Positions 47,546-56,564 of a stretch of DNA of 64,000 nt are shown piece after piece (the stretch's first letter is position 1; each line of letters begins with the position of its first letter). Made by a program: the position numbers and the translations under genes. The stretch is taken from NCBI GenBank assembly GCA_963760435.1, contig CAVXDE010000003.1, positions 47,958 to 111,957 on the forward strand, in the 5' to 3' direction. This DNA is from JAFAXD01 sp963760435 (GTDB lineage: Bacteria > Pseudomonadota > Alphaproteobacteria > Rhizobiales > Xanthobacteraceae). The notes beneath the pieces were generated by a model that saw only the letters and a program-made list of their open reading frames with translations, made no database searches and had not been told where the DNA came from.

Positions 47546-49118
47546 GTGGTACACATGACGCTTGCCATGTCACGTCCTTGGAAGCATCCAAATAGCGGAG
47601 TGTATTGGCTGCGCAAACGCGTCCCCGATGACCTGCGGCAGGTCATCGGCAAGAGCGAGGAAAAGCGCAGTCTCGGCACCCGCAATGCTGACGAAGCGAA
47701 GCGCCGTCACGCTCAGGCCCTGGTCGAGCTCGACGCGCGATGGGCCAACTTGCGTCGCGGGTTGCACGCACTAACGCAACAAGAAATTGATCACATTGCC
47801 GGTCAGGTTTACGCGCGTTGTTTGGTTCAACTTTCCCAAAACTCGGCGGACGAGAACGGTCGCGTTCTCGCCCCGAGCGATCAGCATCGGGGCTCAGCGG
47901 ATTTTGCTGCCGTGCTGCTCGGGCTCCCCCCGAGCGAATTGATTTCCATGTATTTCAACCGGGGTGATTCCCAACAAGGGGAAATAGAGAGGCGGTGCGG
48001 TTCACTTGCCGACGATTATCTGCAAACGCATGGTCTTATAGTCGATCCTGAGAGCCGAGACAGATTGGTCCACACATTGGCGCTGGCAATAGAACATGCG
48101 TGCCAAGCCGGCCTCAGCCACGTCAACGGCCATTACGTTCCCAATCCCTTTGCGTCCCCTCCTCCAACCTGGGCCCGGCAGCCGAGCCGAGTTGCACCTC
48201 AAACCGCTGAAACATAATGGGGTTAGTTTCGATGAACTTTTGAGCGGCTGGATTACGGAAAGGCAACCGCGGGATAAAACTCAGTACGCTTGGCGCCGGG
48301 TTATTGATCAATTTTGTAGGTTCGTGGGGCATGCAGATGCATCGCGCGTGAGCGCCGATGATCTCGTCCGCTGGAAGGCTTCTCTTTTGGAGGCAGGATT
48401 GCGGGCGAAGACTATTCGCGATGGTAAACTGGCTCCGATAAGAGCAATTCTTCAATGGGCCGTTGACAACCGTCGCCTCAATCAAAACCCGGCTGAGCGG
48501 ATCACGATCGATATCAAAGGCAAGCTTGCCGATAGGAAGCGCGGCTACTCGGAAGACGAAGCTTGGAAGGTGCTAAATGCGGCCCAAAAGGAACGCGATC
48601 ACCTCCGCCGGTGGGTTCCATGGCTATGTGCCTTTTCGGGAGCGCGGGTGTCCGAGGTCTGCCAGGTGCGGGCGGAGGACATCGTGCAGCTGGACGGGAT
48701 CTGGTGTGTCCGGTTCGCACCGGAAGCGGGGTCGCTCAAGAACGTGAGTTCCGAACGCGCAGTGCCGCTGCATCCAGTTTTGATTGAACGAGGATTTCTC
48801 GAGTTCGTCGAGAAGGTCGGTTCCGGGCCACTCTTCGCTGAGCTCAAGCCCGATCGGTTCGGCAGCCGCGGCGGCAACGGCACGAAAGTGCTCGGCCGTT
48901 GGGTTCGAGCGATGGGTCTAACGGATCCGCGGATTTCGCCCAATCACTCCTGGCGGCATCGCTTACGAACGCTTGGGCGGCGATACGGGCTAGCGACCGA
49001 CATTTTGGATGCCATCACAGGTCACCGGCGCAAGACCGTGGCGGACACGTATGGGGAGTTTCCGATTGGAGCGCTTTACAGGGAAATGACGAAAATACCG
49101 GCTCTGGGTCCTTATTGA
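47546..49118 (+). pseudogene. Tyrosine recombinase/integrase, one frameshift
   Basis: The first frame (to about 48170) has the DUF6538-like N-domain of phage integrases (RPWKHPNSGVYWLRKRVPDDL). After one extra base in 48165-48200 the second frame carries the core-binding domain and catalytic domain with Arg in FSGARVSEVCQ, HSWRHRLRTLGRR (His-x-x-Arg), His in ITGHRRKTVADTYGEF and the Tyr of that segment. All catalytic residues survive, so the enzyme would be complete but for the slip. Restored length is about 523 residues. Position next to tRNA-Ser makes it the integrase of the island that follows. Confidence 0.85.
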
Positions 49119-49140
49119 GCGGGGCACCTCTCATGGACGT

Positions 49141-49196
49141 GGAGCACCAGACTACGAATTTGGGGGTCAGGAGTTCGAATCTCTTCGGGCGCGCCA
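49141..49196 (+). other. tRNA-Arg(ACG) 3' remnant, probable second att scar
   Basis: From the anticodon arm to CCA this matches a rhizobial tRNA-Arg: stem CCAGA/TTTGG around CTACGAA (anticodon ACG), T-arm AGGAG-TTCGAAT-CTCTT and acceptor 3' strand CGGGCGC-G-CCA. The matching 5' half (expected to begin GCGCCCG) is missing upstream, so it cannot be a functional tRNA. It lies 22 bp after the integrase stop, as expected for an att site left by integration into a tRNA-Arg gene. Confidence 0.75.
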
Positions 49197-49424
49197 GCTA
49201 GGCTACTCACCTTGTTACCGAAATTCGTGTGTTTTGGTCCCCTTGCTTCCACGGCACCTGATGCTGGAAGCAATATGGAAGCAGAGCAAGGGTGGAGTTG
49301 GTGACGCTGTGGCGCGGGCACGACTGTGCTCACACCCAAAAACGCGCGAAGCCCCCCACCGGCCCCCCACCCCTATTGGACAGGGGTCCCCAACCCGGGG
49401 GCAGGCTTGACTGGAGCACCGGGA

Positions 49425-49965
49425 AGGCACTGGGAGGTCTCCGCGGTCGGCGCCCCGAATATCGGAGAGCGCTCGGAGAAGGAAATCATTTCCGCGTTCG
49501 TCAACCGGATCGCCGACCTCAGCACCTCAGCCCGCAGCTGGTCACTTTCAACGGCAGCCTCGTTTGACCTGCCAGTCCTTGCGCTATCGCGCCATGGTCT
49601 GCGGAGTTGCCGCACCGGAATTATCGCTGCGTCCGTACTTTAACCGCTACACGGAAGACGCTATCGACCTGTGCGACGTGCTGGCATCCTTCAGCCCGCA
49701 GAACAAGGCGTCGCTACATGAGCTGTGCCGCGTGATGGGGCTGCCTGGAAAGCCGGAGGCATCGGCGGTGCCGACGTCGAGAAGTACGCCCGCGAGGGGC
49801 GGATAGCCGAGGTCGCTGCGTACTGCGAGACCGACGTCGTGAACACGTATCGCGTCTGGCTGAGGTACGAGCTGTTCCGCGGGCGGCTGACTGACAGTGG
49901 GTTGCTGGCGAGCGAAGCTAATTTGAGCGAGTACATACGACCCCGCAGCAAAAACAAGCCGCATC
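49425..49965 (+). pseudogene. PolB-like 3'-5' exonuclease remnant
   Basis: Pieces in several frames join to the known order of this DnaQ/PolB-like exonuclease: GAPNIGERSEKEIISAFVNRI, QLVTFNGS, FDLPVL, RYRAMVCGVAAPEL, RPYFNRYTEDAIDLCDVL, ASLHELCRVMGLPGKPE, GGADVEKYAREGRIAEVAAY and CETDVVNTYRVWLRYELFRG. The N-terminal half is absent and at least four indels (about 49520, 49560, 49580 and 49760, of both signs) break it. It is a genuine relic, 5' truncated next to the tRNA-Arg scar. Confidence 0.75.
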
Positions 49966-50155
49966 TTGCATCCGTTCAACTTGAGGACAATCAGGCATCC
50001 CAATCGGGTACTGGTGCTAAAACTTTTGTACCGGACACACCCGGCATTTGAAATTTGAGGCCTTCATGAACCGCCCGATCGAGGGCTGGTCAATCTCGAT
50101 GCAATAGCTAGCAATCTCGCTAGGATGCGCTAATTTCTCGCCGATAGAAATTACG

Positions 50156-50638
50156 ATGTCGAGCCGAACCTTCATAGTCCGTAGTGCCAAGCTGCTCTCA
50201 AACGAGAAGCTTGCGTCCATCGTAGTGCGACTTATGATGGCCATGAACGACCTTGGCATGACTAACAGTTCGATGGCCGAATGGCAAAATCCGGACGATC
50301 CGAAAAAACGTGCTCGGTGGCGCGGCGGCCTTCTTTACTTCGGTCGCGTTCAGTCAGCCCACTTATTCGAAGCTTTGAGCATCATTAGGGAAATTCGAGA
50401 TGATCCTGATCTCATGCGCGTAGTGCACCGGTGCGATAAAAGACGATCGATTCGTTCCAGACATCAGCCGCGTGCCTCGAAGAGCCTGATTTCAAGCTTC
50501 TAGCACGGTTACGGAACAATACGGCCTTCCATTACAACGAGGCGCTGTCGCTCCGCCGATTTAAGAGGTTAGTGGAGAAGACGCCTAGTCACGTGACCCC
50601 CTTCTCCCTCGGGAGCGACACGCTCGATTGGTATTTTT
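50156..50638 (+). pseudogene. Hypothetical protein, frameshifted
   Basis: The first frame (50156-50440) reads an intracellular helical protein (RTFIVRSAKLLSNEKLASIV, RWRGGLLYFGRVQSAHLFEAL). After a missing base in the AAAA run at about 50440 the next frame continues KTIDSFQTSAACLEEPDFK and LARLRNNTAFHYNEALSLRR to a stop at 50638. The RNNTAFHY motif recurs in uncharacterised bacterial proteins. About 160 residues restored. No function is assigned. Confidence 0.6.
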
Positions 50639-50961
50639 GAGTTGGGCGACCTGATAATCGATGAAATCGTTGTTCGAGAGATATTCGAGATACCCGAGAC
50701 CCAAAATGTTCAAAAGGGCGCTATCGCCGTGTTAGAGCGCTCCACACGATAGGAGCGGCCTTCACTGATTTTGTGGGATATTTTATATATGCGTGCGCTG
50801 TAAAATAGAGTTCTGGTGTTGATCAGACTGCCGGGACTACGAAAGCATATCAACATCGAAACATCTGAATGTACGACGCTAGCACCATCCAGTTACTTCG
50901 CGAAGTAACGGTGATAGAGGGGAAAATATTTACTTTGGGCCAGCCCGTTCCGGACCGAGGA
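50639..50961. other. Gene-free AT-rich stretch with an isolated operator-like palindrome
   Basis: No ORF or RNA gene was recognised. The stretch includes a run TTTTATATATGCGTG at about 50783 and the palindrome described separately at 50892. It lies 3' of both flanking genes. Confidence 0.6.
50892..50909. promoter_or_regulatory. Perfect 18-bp palindrome, island operator copy 0
   Basis: GTTACTTCGCGAAGTAAC is fully self-complementary. It is preceded by GCACCATC and followed by GGTGATA, which match the context of the two other copies (GCACCGTC before, RGYGATA after). This is the only copy not between divergent genes; it may be the relic of a lost third module. Confidence 0.65.
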
Positions 50962-52200
50962 TCAGTTATTTCCCGGCCCGCCCATCCAAAAATAGCTACC
51001 CCAATTTGATCCGCTCTTCATTTGGGTGATGATATCCCAGAGAGTGGGATCGCTAGTCCAACCTGCGCCTCCGTCGTAGTCACTCATGCCTCCGCCACGA
51101 TCAGTTTGGACCAATAAGTTGCTTTGATAGGCTGAGTACGTCCAGCCGTCTTCGGCCCAGTAGCCGCTGCCCATCTGGGTCTTGGTGGGTTCGTTAACGT
51201 CGCCAATTTCGCCCCAGAAACCGACCGTGCTGGCGTGATCCCCCAAGGTCGAGAAGACGCTTTGATTCCCCATGAAAAGTCTGGCAGAGTAATAGCCGAT
51301 CCATCGTCCGTTACAACGAAGCCACCAGTTGTCATTGAACAGTTGGTATTTAAGCGACAGAATATACTGAGCACCACCAGGTGTGCTGTTCGGACTGGAT
51401 GTGGCACCGGGATAAATCGTATTGTCGTATTGTATCCAACCGTCAACGTCTTGATTGTATCCACCTTTGTTGTCGCCGTTCTCCGAGTAGCCGTTTGTGG
51501 TGTAGAACACAAAAAAGTGCGGTACCCAATCGCCATACTCCTGTTGGTATTCTTGCCATCCTGCTTCCACTGTTTGGCGTTGCCCGGTGTCGTCGTTGGC
51601 CAGCCCGAGCTGCATAAGCGAAAAGTCCGTCGAACTGCCCGTGTACGGATCGAAAGCGCTGATATTCCCCTCGGCGCCGAAACACGTGATGTTCTGACTC
51701 GTTAGCGTGTAGTGATGATTTCCCGCTATGTCCGGCATCAGCAGATAAAAGCCATTGTCAAGCCTTACGTGCCGGATCGATCTGCGCCCATGCTTTGAAA
51801 GATAGTCGTCCAGCGATCCCACAATCCGGATTCGGCTCAAATTCTTGCGCAAGATCGGAATGGTCCCCGGCGGACCGCGTTCCGCGCCCGGATGCTCAAG
51901 CTCGAACTTTGCCAGTTTGCCGACGCGCCTTCCCCTCGGCAGCGCCAATTCACGATCGGGTGGGGGTTCCGCGATCTTAACCTTACCCTTCAACTGCGAT
52001 TCAATCGGAACCCAGTCGAGTATTTGTCCACTCTGGGTGCGCGTGGTTGCAACTATGTCTAAACGCTTGTGCCGCTTCTCGAAGTAGCTTCGGACTTCCT
52101 GCTCAAAGGCACGATAATTTGGCTGTGATTTTTTCGTCTTCGTCTGGAATTTGCCTGCCTTAGGCCGCGGATGCGGGTTCGAGACTGGGTTTCGTGGCAT
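50962..52200 (-). CDS. Neprosin-like prolyl-glutamic endopeptidase (DUF239)
   Basis: About 412 residues from the ATG at 52200. The C-terminal neprosin domain is unmistakable: RQTVEAGWQEYQQEYGDWVP, then FFVFYTTNGY, DVDGWIQYDNTIYPGA, a Gly/Ser loop, YQLFNDNWWLRCNGRWIGYY and VGFWGEI. The Glu of VEAGW and the Glu of FWGEI correspond to the catalytic pair known for plant neprosin. The N-terminal part (RTQSGQILDWVPIESQ) looks like the activation/propeptide segment. No signal peptide is visible and the N-terminus is Lys/Pro-rich, so the export route is unclear. It cleaves after proline in known members. Confidence 0.85.
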   Translation of the reverse strand: MPRNPVSNPHPRPKAGKFQTKTKKSQPNYRAFEQEVRSYFEKRHKRLDIVATTRTQSGQILDWVPIESQLKGKVKIAEPPPDRELALPRGRRVGKLAKFELEHPGAERGPPGTIPILRKNLSRIRIVGSLDDYLSKHGRRSIRHVRLDNGFYLLMPDIAGNHHYTLTSQNITCFGAEGNISAFDPYTGSSTDFSLMQLGLANDDTGQRQTVEAGWQEYQQEYGDWVPHFFVFYTTNGYSENGDNKGGYNQDVDGWIQYDNTIYPGATSSPNSTPGGAQYILSLKYQLFNDNWWLRCNGRWIGYYSARLFMGNQSVFSTLGDHASTVGFWGEIGDVNEPTKTQMGSGYWAEDGWTYSAYQSNLLVQTDRGGGMSDYDGGAGWTSDPTLWDIITQMKSGSNWGSYFWMGGPGNN

Positions 52201-52391
52201 CCGACTTACTCCTCTCAAAATTTAGCTGGAGCGTGAAAATCGGCTCAAAGTATCAGACCGGACAGAAAGTGGATGTGAGCTGCCTCACAGTTACTGCTTC
52301 AGGTGATGGTGACCTACACAAGCGATTAACTTCATTGGTTGGTAGATCCTTACGATTTCTCTGGCATAGGAATCTACGATGTGGCCTTGAC

Positions 52392-53540
52392 TCAGGTCGA
52401 GCACTGAAGTGCCGCATTGTAGCGGAGCTCTAACTTATCAGCAATCCACGCGTAGATCGTAGGAAGTGTGTCCGGGGTCATGCCCATATGGTCGCCCGGA
52501 TAAAAGCGCGCAGTCTTTGGGCGTCCGTGCTGGAGCAACAGTCGCATGTCATCCGGGCTGAACACGGTGTCGGCCGTCCCGTTGATGAGCAAAAGCGGAG
52601 CGGAGGAGCGATCCAGCCAACCCTGGGTTAGAAGTGAGAGCTTGGGCGCGTTGTCGACCCAGTCTTCAAACGTGTTCAGCCCCATGGTCGATGCCAAGCG
52701 TCTCCGCGAGTTCGAATGGATACGTCCCAAATTGGGCCTTTTCGATCCACTCGGGTTGGAAGGTGTAGTGAGCGCACCCGCCGTGATCCACGACGCCGCA
52801 AAAGTGATCCGCGTGTGTGTGCGCGACCTTAGCCGCCCAATACCCACCCGTGCTCAGCCCCCATCCAACGACTCGGCTCGCATCCAGATCGTCGCGCGAC
52901 CTGATCCAGTCAAACGCCGCATCCCACATCCGCTCGGCATCAGCCGATGCCAACACCGGCGCGTCGGCGGTTCCGGGAATATCGATCGCCAGTATCGCAG
53001 CGCCCTTGTCCAATACAGGCGCGAACAGATCGGCGGCGTCTTCTTTGTAATAGTCCAGTCCTCCCCACGCGAGCAGGACCGGCAGTTTTCCAGGGAGCGA
53101 CGGTTTCCGGAAATGCCCAATGACTGCCTTGCCCTCACCCGGCTCTGCCGTTGAACGGCATCTCCACGCGCTCTACTGGAACTGCAAAGTGCTTGGCGGC
53201 GGCGAGGAACATCTCTTTGGACTTCTCATAGGCCGCCTTCTTGCCAGGCGAGTTGCACGCCGGCCAACGAGCCATGCGGTAGAGCCCGGATGCGCGCAGG
53301 TAATGCTTTTGCGCGGCGCTAAAATCGCCTTCACGCTCGGCAGCTTCTGCCGGCTTGCTCGAATGGCTCCGCGGCGGCGCTGTATGCCTTTGCCCATTCC
53401 TCGCGGTCGAGAGAGCGGAGAGTGGTAAGGACGCGCTCGTGGTCTTGGTAAGAAGTGTGGTCAAATGGATAAACTCCGAGCTTCGCGGCGTCCTTCCAGT
53501 TCTCCCAGACTTCGCTGACCGAACGGGTGTACCGCTTCAT
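52392..53540 (-). pseudogene. FrsA-like alpha/beta hydrolase, copy 1, three frameshifts
   Basis: It starts at ATG 53540 (MKRYTRSVSEVWENWKD, with an AAGGAGG site) and reads AEPFEQAG, then slips at about 53350, 53140 and 52695. Each slip is explained by one extra base when compared with copy 2. Restored motifs are the nucleophile elbow GWGLSTGGYWAAKVAH, Asp in LLINGTADTVF and His in PGDHMG. Between residues 'DKGAAILAIDIPGTADAPVL' and 'ELAETL' it differs from copy 2 at about six of 105 positions. The family includes 2,6-dihydroxypseudooxynicotine hydrolase-like C-C/ester hydrolases; the substrate is unknown. It diverges from the MetE-like gene. Confidence 0.8.
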
Positions 53541-53683
53541 TTGCTCCTCCTTGCACCGCTCGCTTGATTTGTGCGTATACGTCAATGGCGCCATTTTTGC
53601 GAAGTGGCGAGCAAAGATTGTCACAGTCAATCGACACCTGGAAATTAGTGCCCGAACTGTTTGAATACGATACGGCACCGTCG

Positions 53684-53701
53684 GTTACTTCGCGAGGTAG
53701 C
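53684..53701. promoter_or_regulatory. Island operator palindrome, copy 1
   Basis: GTTACTTCGCGAGGTAGC, an 18-bp dyad with two mismatches, lies between the divergent hydrolase and MetE-like genes, 143 and 93 bp from the starts. Its flanks match copies at 50892 and 60669. Confidence 0.65.
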
Positions 53702-53794
53702 GGCGATATGTGAACGAGGCAGTTCGGGGGTGGTTACTAGCCGTGCAGATGGGTGTAGATTTTGCGCAGCAGATCGCATGGGAGGACAGTCGTC

Positions 53795-54910
53795 ATGGCT
53801 CAGACGAAACCGCCATACCGCGCCGAGCATGTCGGAAGCCTGCCACGTCCGGAGCGCTTGATGGCCGCCCGGGAACAGTTCGCAGCGGGGAAGTTGCCGA
53901 GGACGGACCTCACGCAAATCGAGGACGAATGTATCCGGGAAGCGGTGGCGATGCAGGAGCGAGTCGGTATAGGCGCCATTACGGACGGCGAATACCGCAA
54001 GCGCGGATGGCGCGAGTTTCTCTACGACAAGTGCGATGGCTTTGGACCCGAGACTGTGGAGCGCGCGTTCCCAATTCGGCTATACGACGGCACAACGGCC
54101 CCGCCAATCCGAGAACCAAAAGTCACGGCAAAGCTGACGCGGCGTGAGCCGCTATCGGCGGATGATTTCTCGGCCCTCAAGACCATGACACGCGGGCCGA
54201 TCAAGGCGAACCTTCCCACCCCCTCGGTCGCCCATTTTTTCACTGGCGACGCGGTGATCGACTGCGCGGCTTACGGAAATCGCGAGGAGCTCATGGACGA
54301 TCTCGCGCGGATCATGCGCGAAGAGATCGCGGACCTTGCCACGCGTGGCTGCACCTATTTGCAAATGGATGAAGTGCCATTGGCTGTGATTTGCGACCCC
54401 AAGAACATGGAAGTCGTCCGCGCTCGGGGTGACGATCCCGACGAGCTCATTGATCTTTACATTGATGCGATCAACCACTCGATCATAGACCGACCGACCG
54501 ACATGACTGTCTGCGTCCACTTGTGTCGCGGAAACTATGCCCAAGGCATGGCCGACGGCGGCTATGAGCCCATTGCGGAGCGGATGTTCGACAGGCTCGA
54601 CGTGGACGGCTACTTTCTCGAATATGACACTCCGCGAGCTGGCGACTTCAGTCCACTGCAGCATTTGCCGAAACCGAAGAAAGCGGTGCTCGGGCTAATA
54701 TCCACGAAAGTTCCGGAAATCGAAAGCGTGGAAACTTTAAAGCGTCGGATCGATGAGGCGACGAAGTTCATCGAACTCGAGCGGCTGTGTCTATCTCCCC
54801 AATGCGGATTTGCCAGCGTTCCAGCTCGCGCAGGTCGCGGCTTTCCGATGGACCTAACTGAGCGAAAGCTGGCTCGAGTTGTCGAGGTGGCGGAGCAGGT
54901 CTGGAGTTGA
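53795..54910 (+). CDS. MetE C-terminal-like (cobalamin-independent methionine synthase II family) protein, copy 1
   Basis: 371 residues from ATG 53795, with GGGAGGA upstream. It keeps only the C-terminal catalytic barrel: entry YRAEHVGSLPRPERL, zinc ligands His and Cys in VCVHLCRGNY, Glu in YFLEYDTP and Cys in CLSPQCGFAS. Short single-barrel relatives use other methyl donors or act as C1/thiol transferases and lack the N-terminal folate barrel of MetE. This copy is intact, unlike its twin at 60782. It shares a divergent promoter region with the hydrolase, suggesting a joint catabolic role. Confidence 0.85.
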   Translation: MAQTKPPYRAEHVGSLPRPERLMAAREQFAAGKLPRTDLTQIEDECIREAVAMQERVGIGAITDGEYRKRGWREFLYDKCDGFGPETVERAFPIRLYDGTTAPPIREPKVTAKLTRREPLSADDFSALKTMTRGPIKANLPTPSVAHFFTGDAVIDCAAYGNREELMDDLARIMREEIADLATRGCTYLQMDEVPLAVICDPKNMEVVRARGDDPDELIDLYIDAINHSIIDRPTDMTVCVHLCRGNYAQGMADGGYEPIAERMFDRLDVDGYFLEYDTPRAGDFSPLQHLPKPKKAVLGLISTKVPEIESVETLKRRIDEATKFIELERLCLSPQCGFASVPARAGRGFPMDLTERKLARVVEVAEQVWS

Positions 54911-55565
54911 AAGGAACCCAGATTTTGCATGTCCGCTATCGAGTCGGATTCGGGCCAAATATGCTCACATTTTGCTCTCCTCAGTTTGACCCGAACCGGA
55001 ACACCTCCCCGGTGTGCGCAACTGCAACTTACTCAAATCGCATACCCGTTTTCGCAACTTCGGCACATGGCGACGGGACTATTGCGCACTCCTCCCGCCC
55101 GGGCGAGCATGATTGCAAAAGAGCAGTCGCTGAGGAGTATCAGGTCATCTAGTTCCCACCGCATGATGCCGTGATAGTCCCGTGACTTAATCGTGAGCGG
55201 CAAATCCGATGTTATCACTGGCGCTCTATAGCAATATCAAAAATCAAGTACGCCATGATGCTGGTACGGTTTTGTCAGACGCGACGACTTCGGGTCTTCC
55301 CCCACTTCGCATAGATCGCGGAGGTGCAAGCGGCGTGGGCTCTGATCAGGAAGTTACCTCGAGCGGTTACGCTCTTCTTGCCAGGAGGGCGAAATCAGTC
55401 GGAAATCTTCGGGCATAGTTGCAGGGGTGTTGAGTGCGCTTAGGGCTTTGTCTCGTCGATAGCGAAGCTGTGGATGGCATCTATTGGACCTCACCGAGAT
55501 TCGCCTGGATGGGCGGAAGCACGTTGTGCCTTGAACGGACAACCATAGTGAGTCATTGAGCAACC
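54911..55565. other. Gene-free interval
   Basis: The first 60-70 bp (to about 54980) still align with the sequence after copy 2 (61896-61960), giving the right limit of the duplicated module. Beyond that no ORF, RNA gene or repeat was recognised. Confidence 0.55.
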
Positions 55566-56552
55566 CTAGTTGAGAGAGATGTTTGCCGCCTTGATGACCG
55601 GCTGCCACTTTTCAAGTTCGAGTTTCACGAACGCCGCTGCGTCCTCCGGTGTTCCGCCGCCGACCTCGGCGGACTGACGAGCGACGAGGTCCTTACCTGC
55701 GGCGCTCTGTAAATATCGGTTGGTGATTGCGTTCACCGTCTGCACGATGGCGGCCGGCGTTCCGGCCGGCGCCATGACCGTGAACCACGCGGTCGCTTCG
55801 AAGGGCACGTGAATCACTTCCTGCACCGTCGGCACGTCTGGCAGGTTGCTCATGCGCCGCGCACTGGCGACCGCGAGCAGCCGGACCTTCTTGTCGGCGG
55901 CGAGCTGGACGAAGTTCGACAGCAGATCCGAGGCCAGAGGGATGTGGCCGCCCAGCAGATCGGTCGTCATCGGCGGACCGCCTTTATAGGGCACCCCGGT
56001 CAGCACGATGCCCGCCTCCTGCTGCAGGAGCTCGAGCGTGATATGCGCCATCGATCCGACGCCCGCATGGCCAATGCTAAGCTTGCCGGGGTTGGCCTTG
56101 GCATAAGCGATCATGGCTTGAAAGCTGCCGATCGGTGCATCGAGACCGGCGGCGATGACTGTGGGTATCTTGATCACCAGCGCGACGGGTACCAGATCGC
56201 GCGTTGGGTCATACGGAAGGTCCTTGAACATGAGTTTGTCGAGGGCTGCCAGTGACCCGGAGGCAAACAGCAGGCTGTAGCCGTCGGGCGCAGCTCGGGC
56301 GACGGCGGCGGCGCCTATGGTGCCACCGGCGCCAGTGCGATTATCTACCACAAACTGCTGGCCAAGCTCAGCGCTCAGAGCTTGCGCCAGACCGCGGGCC
56401 AGAAGGTCGGCCGTGCCTCCCGCAGGAAACGGCACGATCATCGTCACCGGCCGGCTTGGCCAAGCCTGAGCAGATGCAGCGAATGGCGATAGCAGCAGTG
56501 CTGCAGCCGCGAGCGCAATGATCCGGATGGCGGAGATGATTGCTGATCGCAT
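55566..56552 (-). CDS. Bug-family substrate-binding protein (TctC-type)
   Basis: 328 residues. A Sec signal (ALAAAALLLSPFAASAQA) leads into the family opening WPSRPVTMIVPFPAGGTADLLAR, then VVDNRTGAGGTIGAAAVARA and VPYKGGPPMTTDLLGGHI. It is a periplasmic receptor for carboxylated or aromatic small molecules. No TctA/TctB permease is adjacent, as is usual for orphan Bug genes. It lies 12 bp behind the dioxygenase gene, same strand, and so probably delivers or senses that enzyme's substrate. Confidence 0.93.
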   Translation of the reverse strand: MRSAIISAIRIIALAAAALLLSPFAASAQAWPSRPVTMIVPFPAGGTADLLARGLAQALSAELGQQFVVDNRTGAGGTIGAAAVARAAPDGYSLLFASGSLAALDKLMFKDLPYDPTRDLVPVALVIKIPTVIAAGLDAPIGSFQAMIAYAKANPGKLSIGHAGVGSMAHITLELLQQEAGIVLTGVPYKGGPPMTTDLLGGHIPLASDLLSNFVQLAADKKVRLLAVASARRMSNLPDVPTVQEVIHVPFEATAWFTVMAPAGTPAAIVQTVNAITNRYLQSAAGKDLVARQSAEVGGGTPEDAAAFVKLELEKWQPVIKAANISLN

Positions 56553-56564
56553 TGGACGCTGCGA

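Noticed and set aside
47306..47591. Minus-strand ORFs over tRNA-Ser (RDSNPRYGYPYAAF type)
   Set aside because: Well-known spurious translation of the antisense tRNA.
49112..49339. Minus-strand ORF with GAPEEIRTPDPQIRSLVL
   Set aside because: Classic spurious translation of a tRNA 3' region; here it covers the tRNA-Arg remnant.
52194..52433. 79-codon plus-strand ORF between neprosin and hydrolase genes
   Set aside because: No recognisable motif, no ribosome site, overlaps the 5' end of the neprosin gene antisense.
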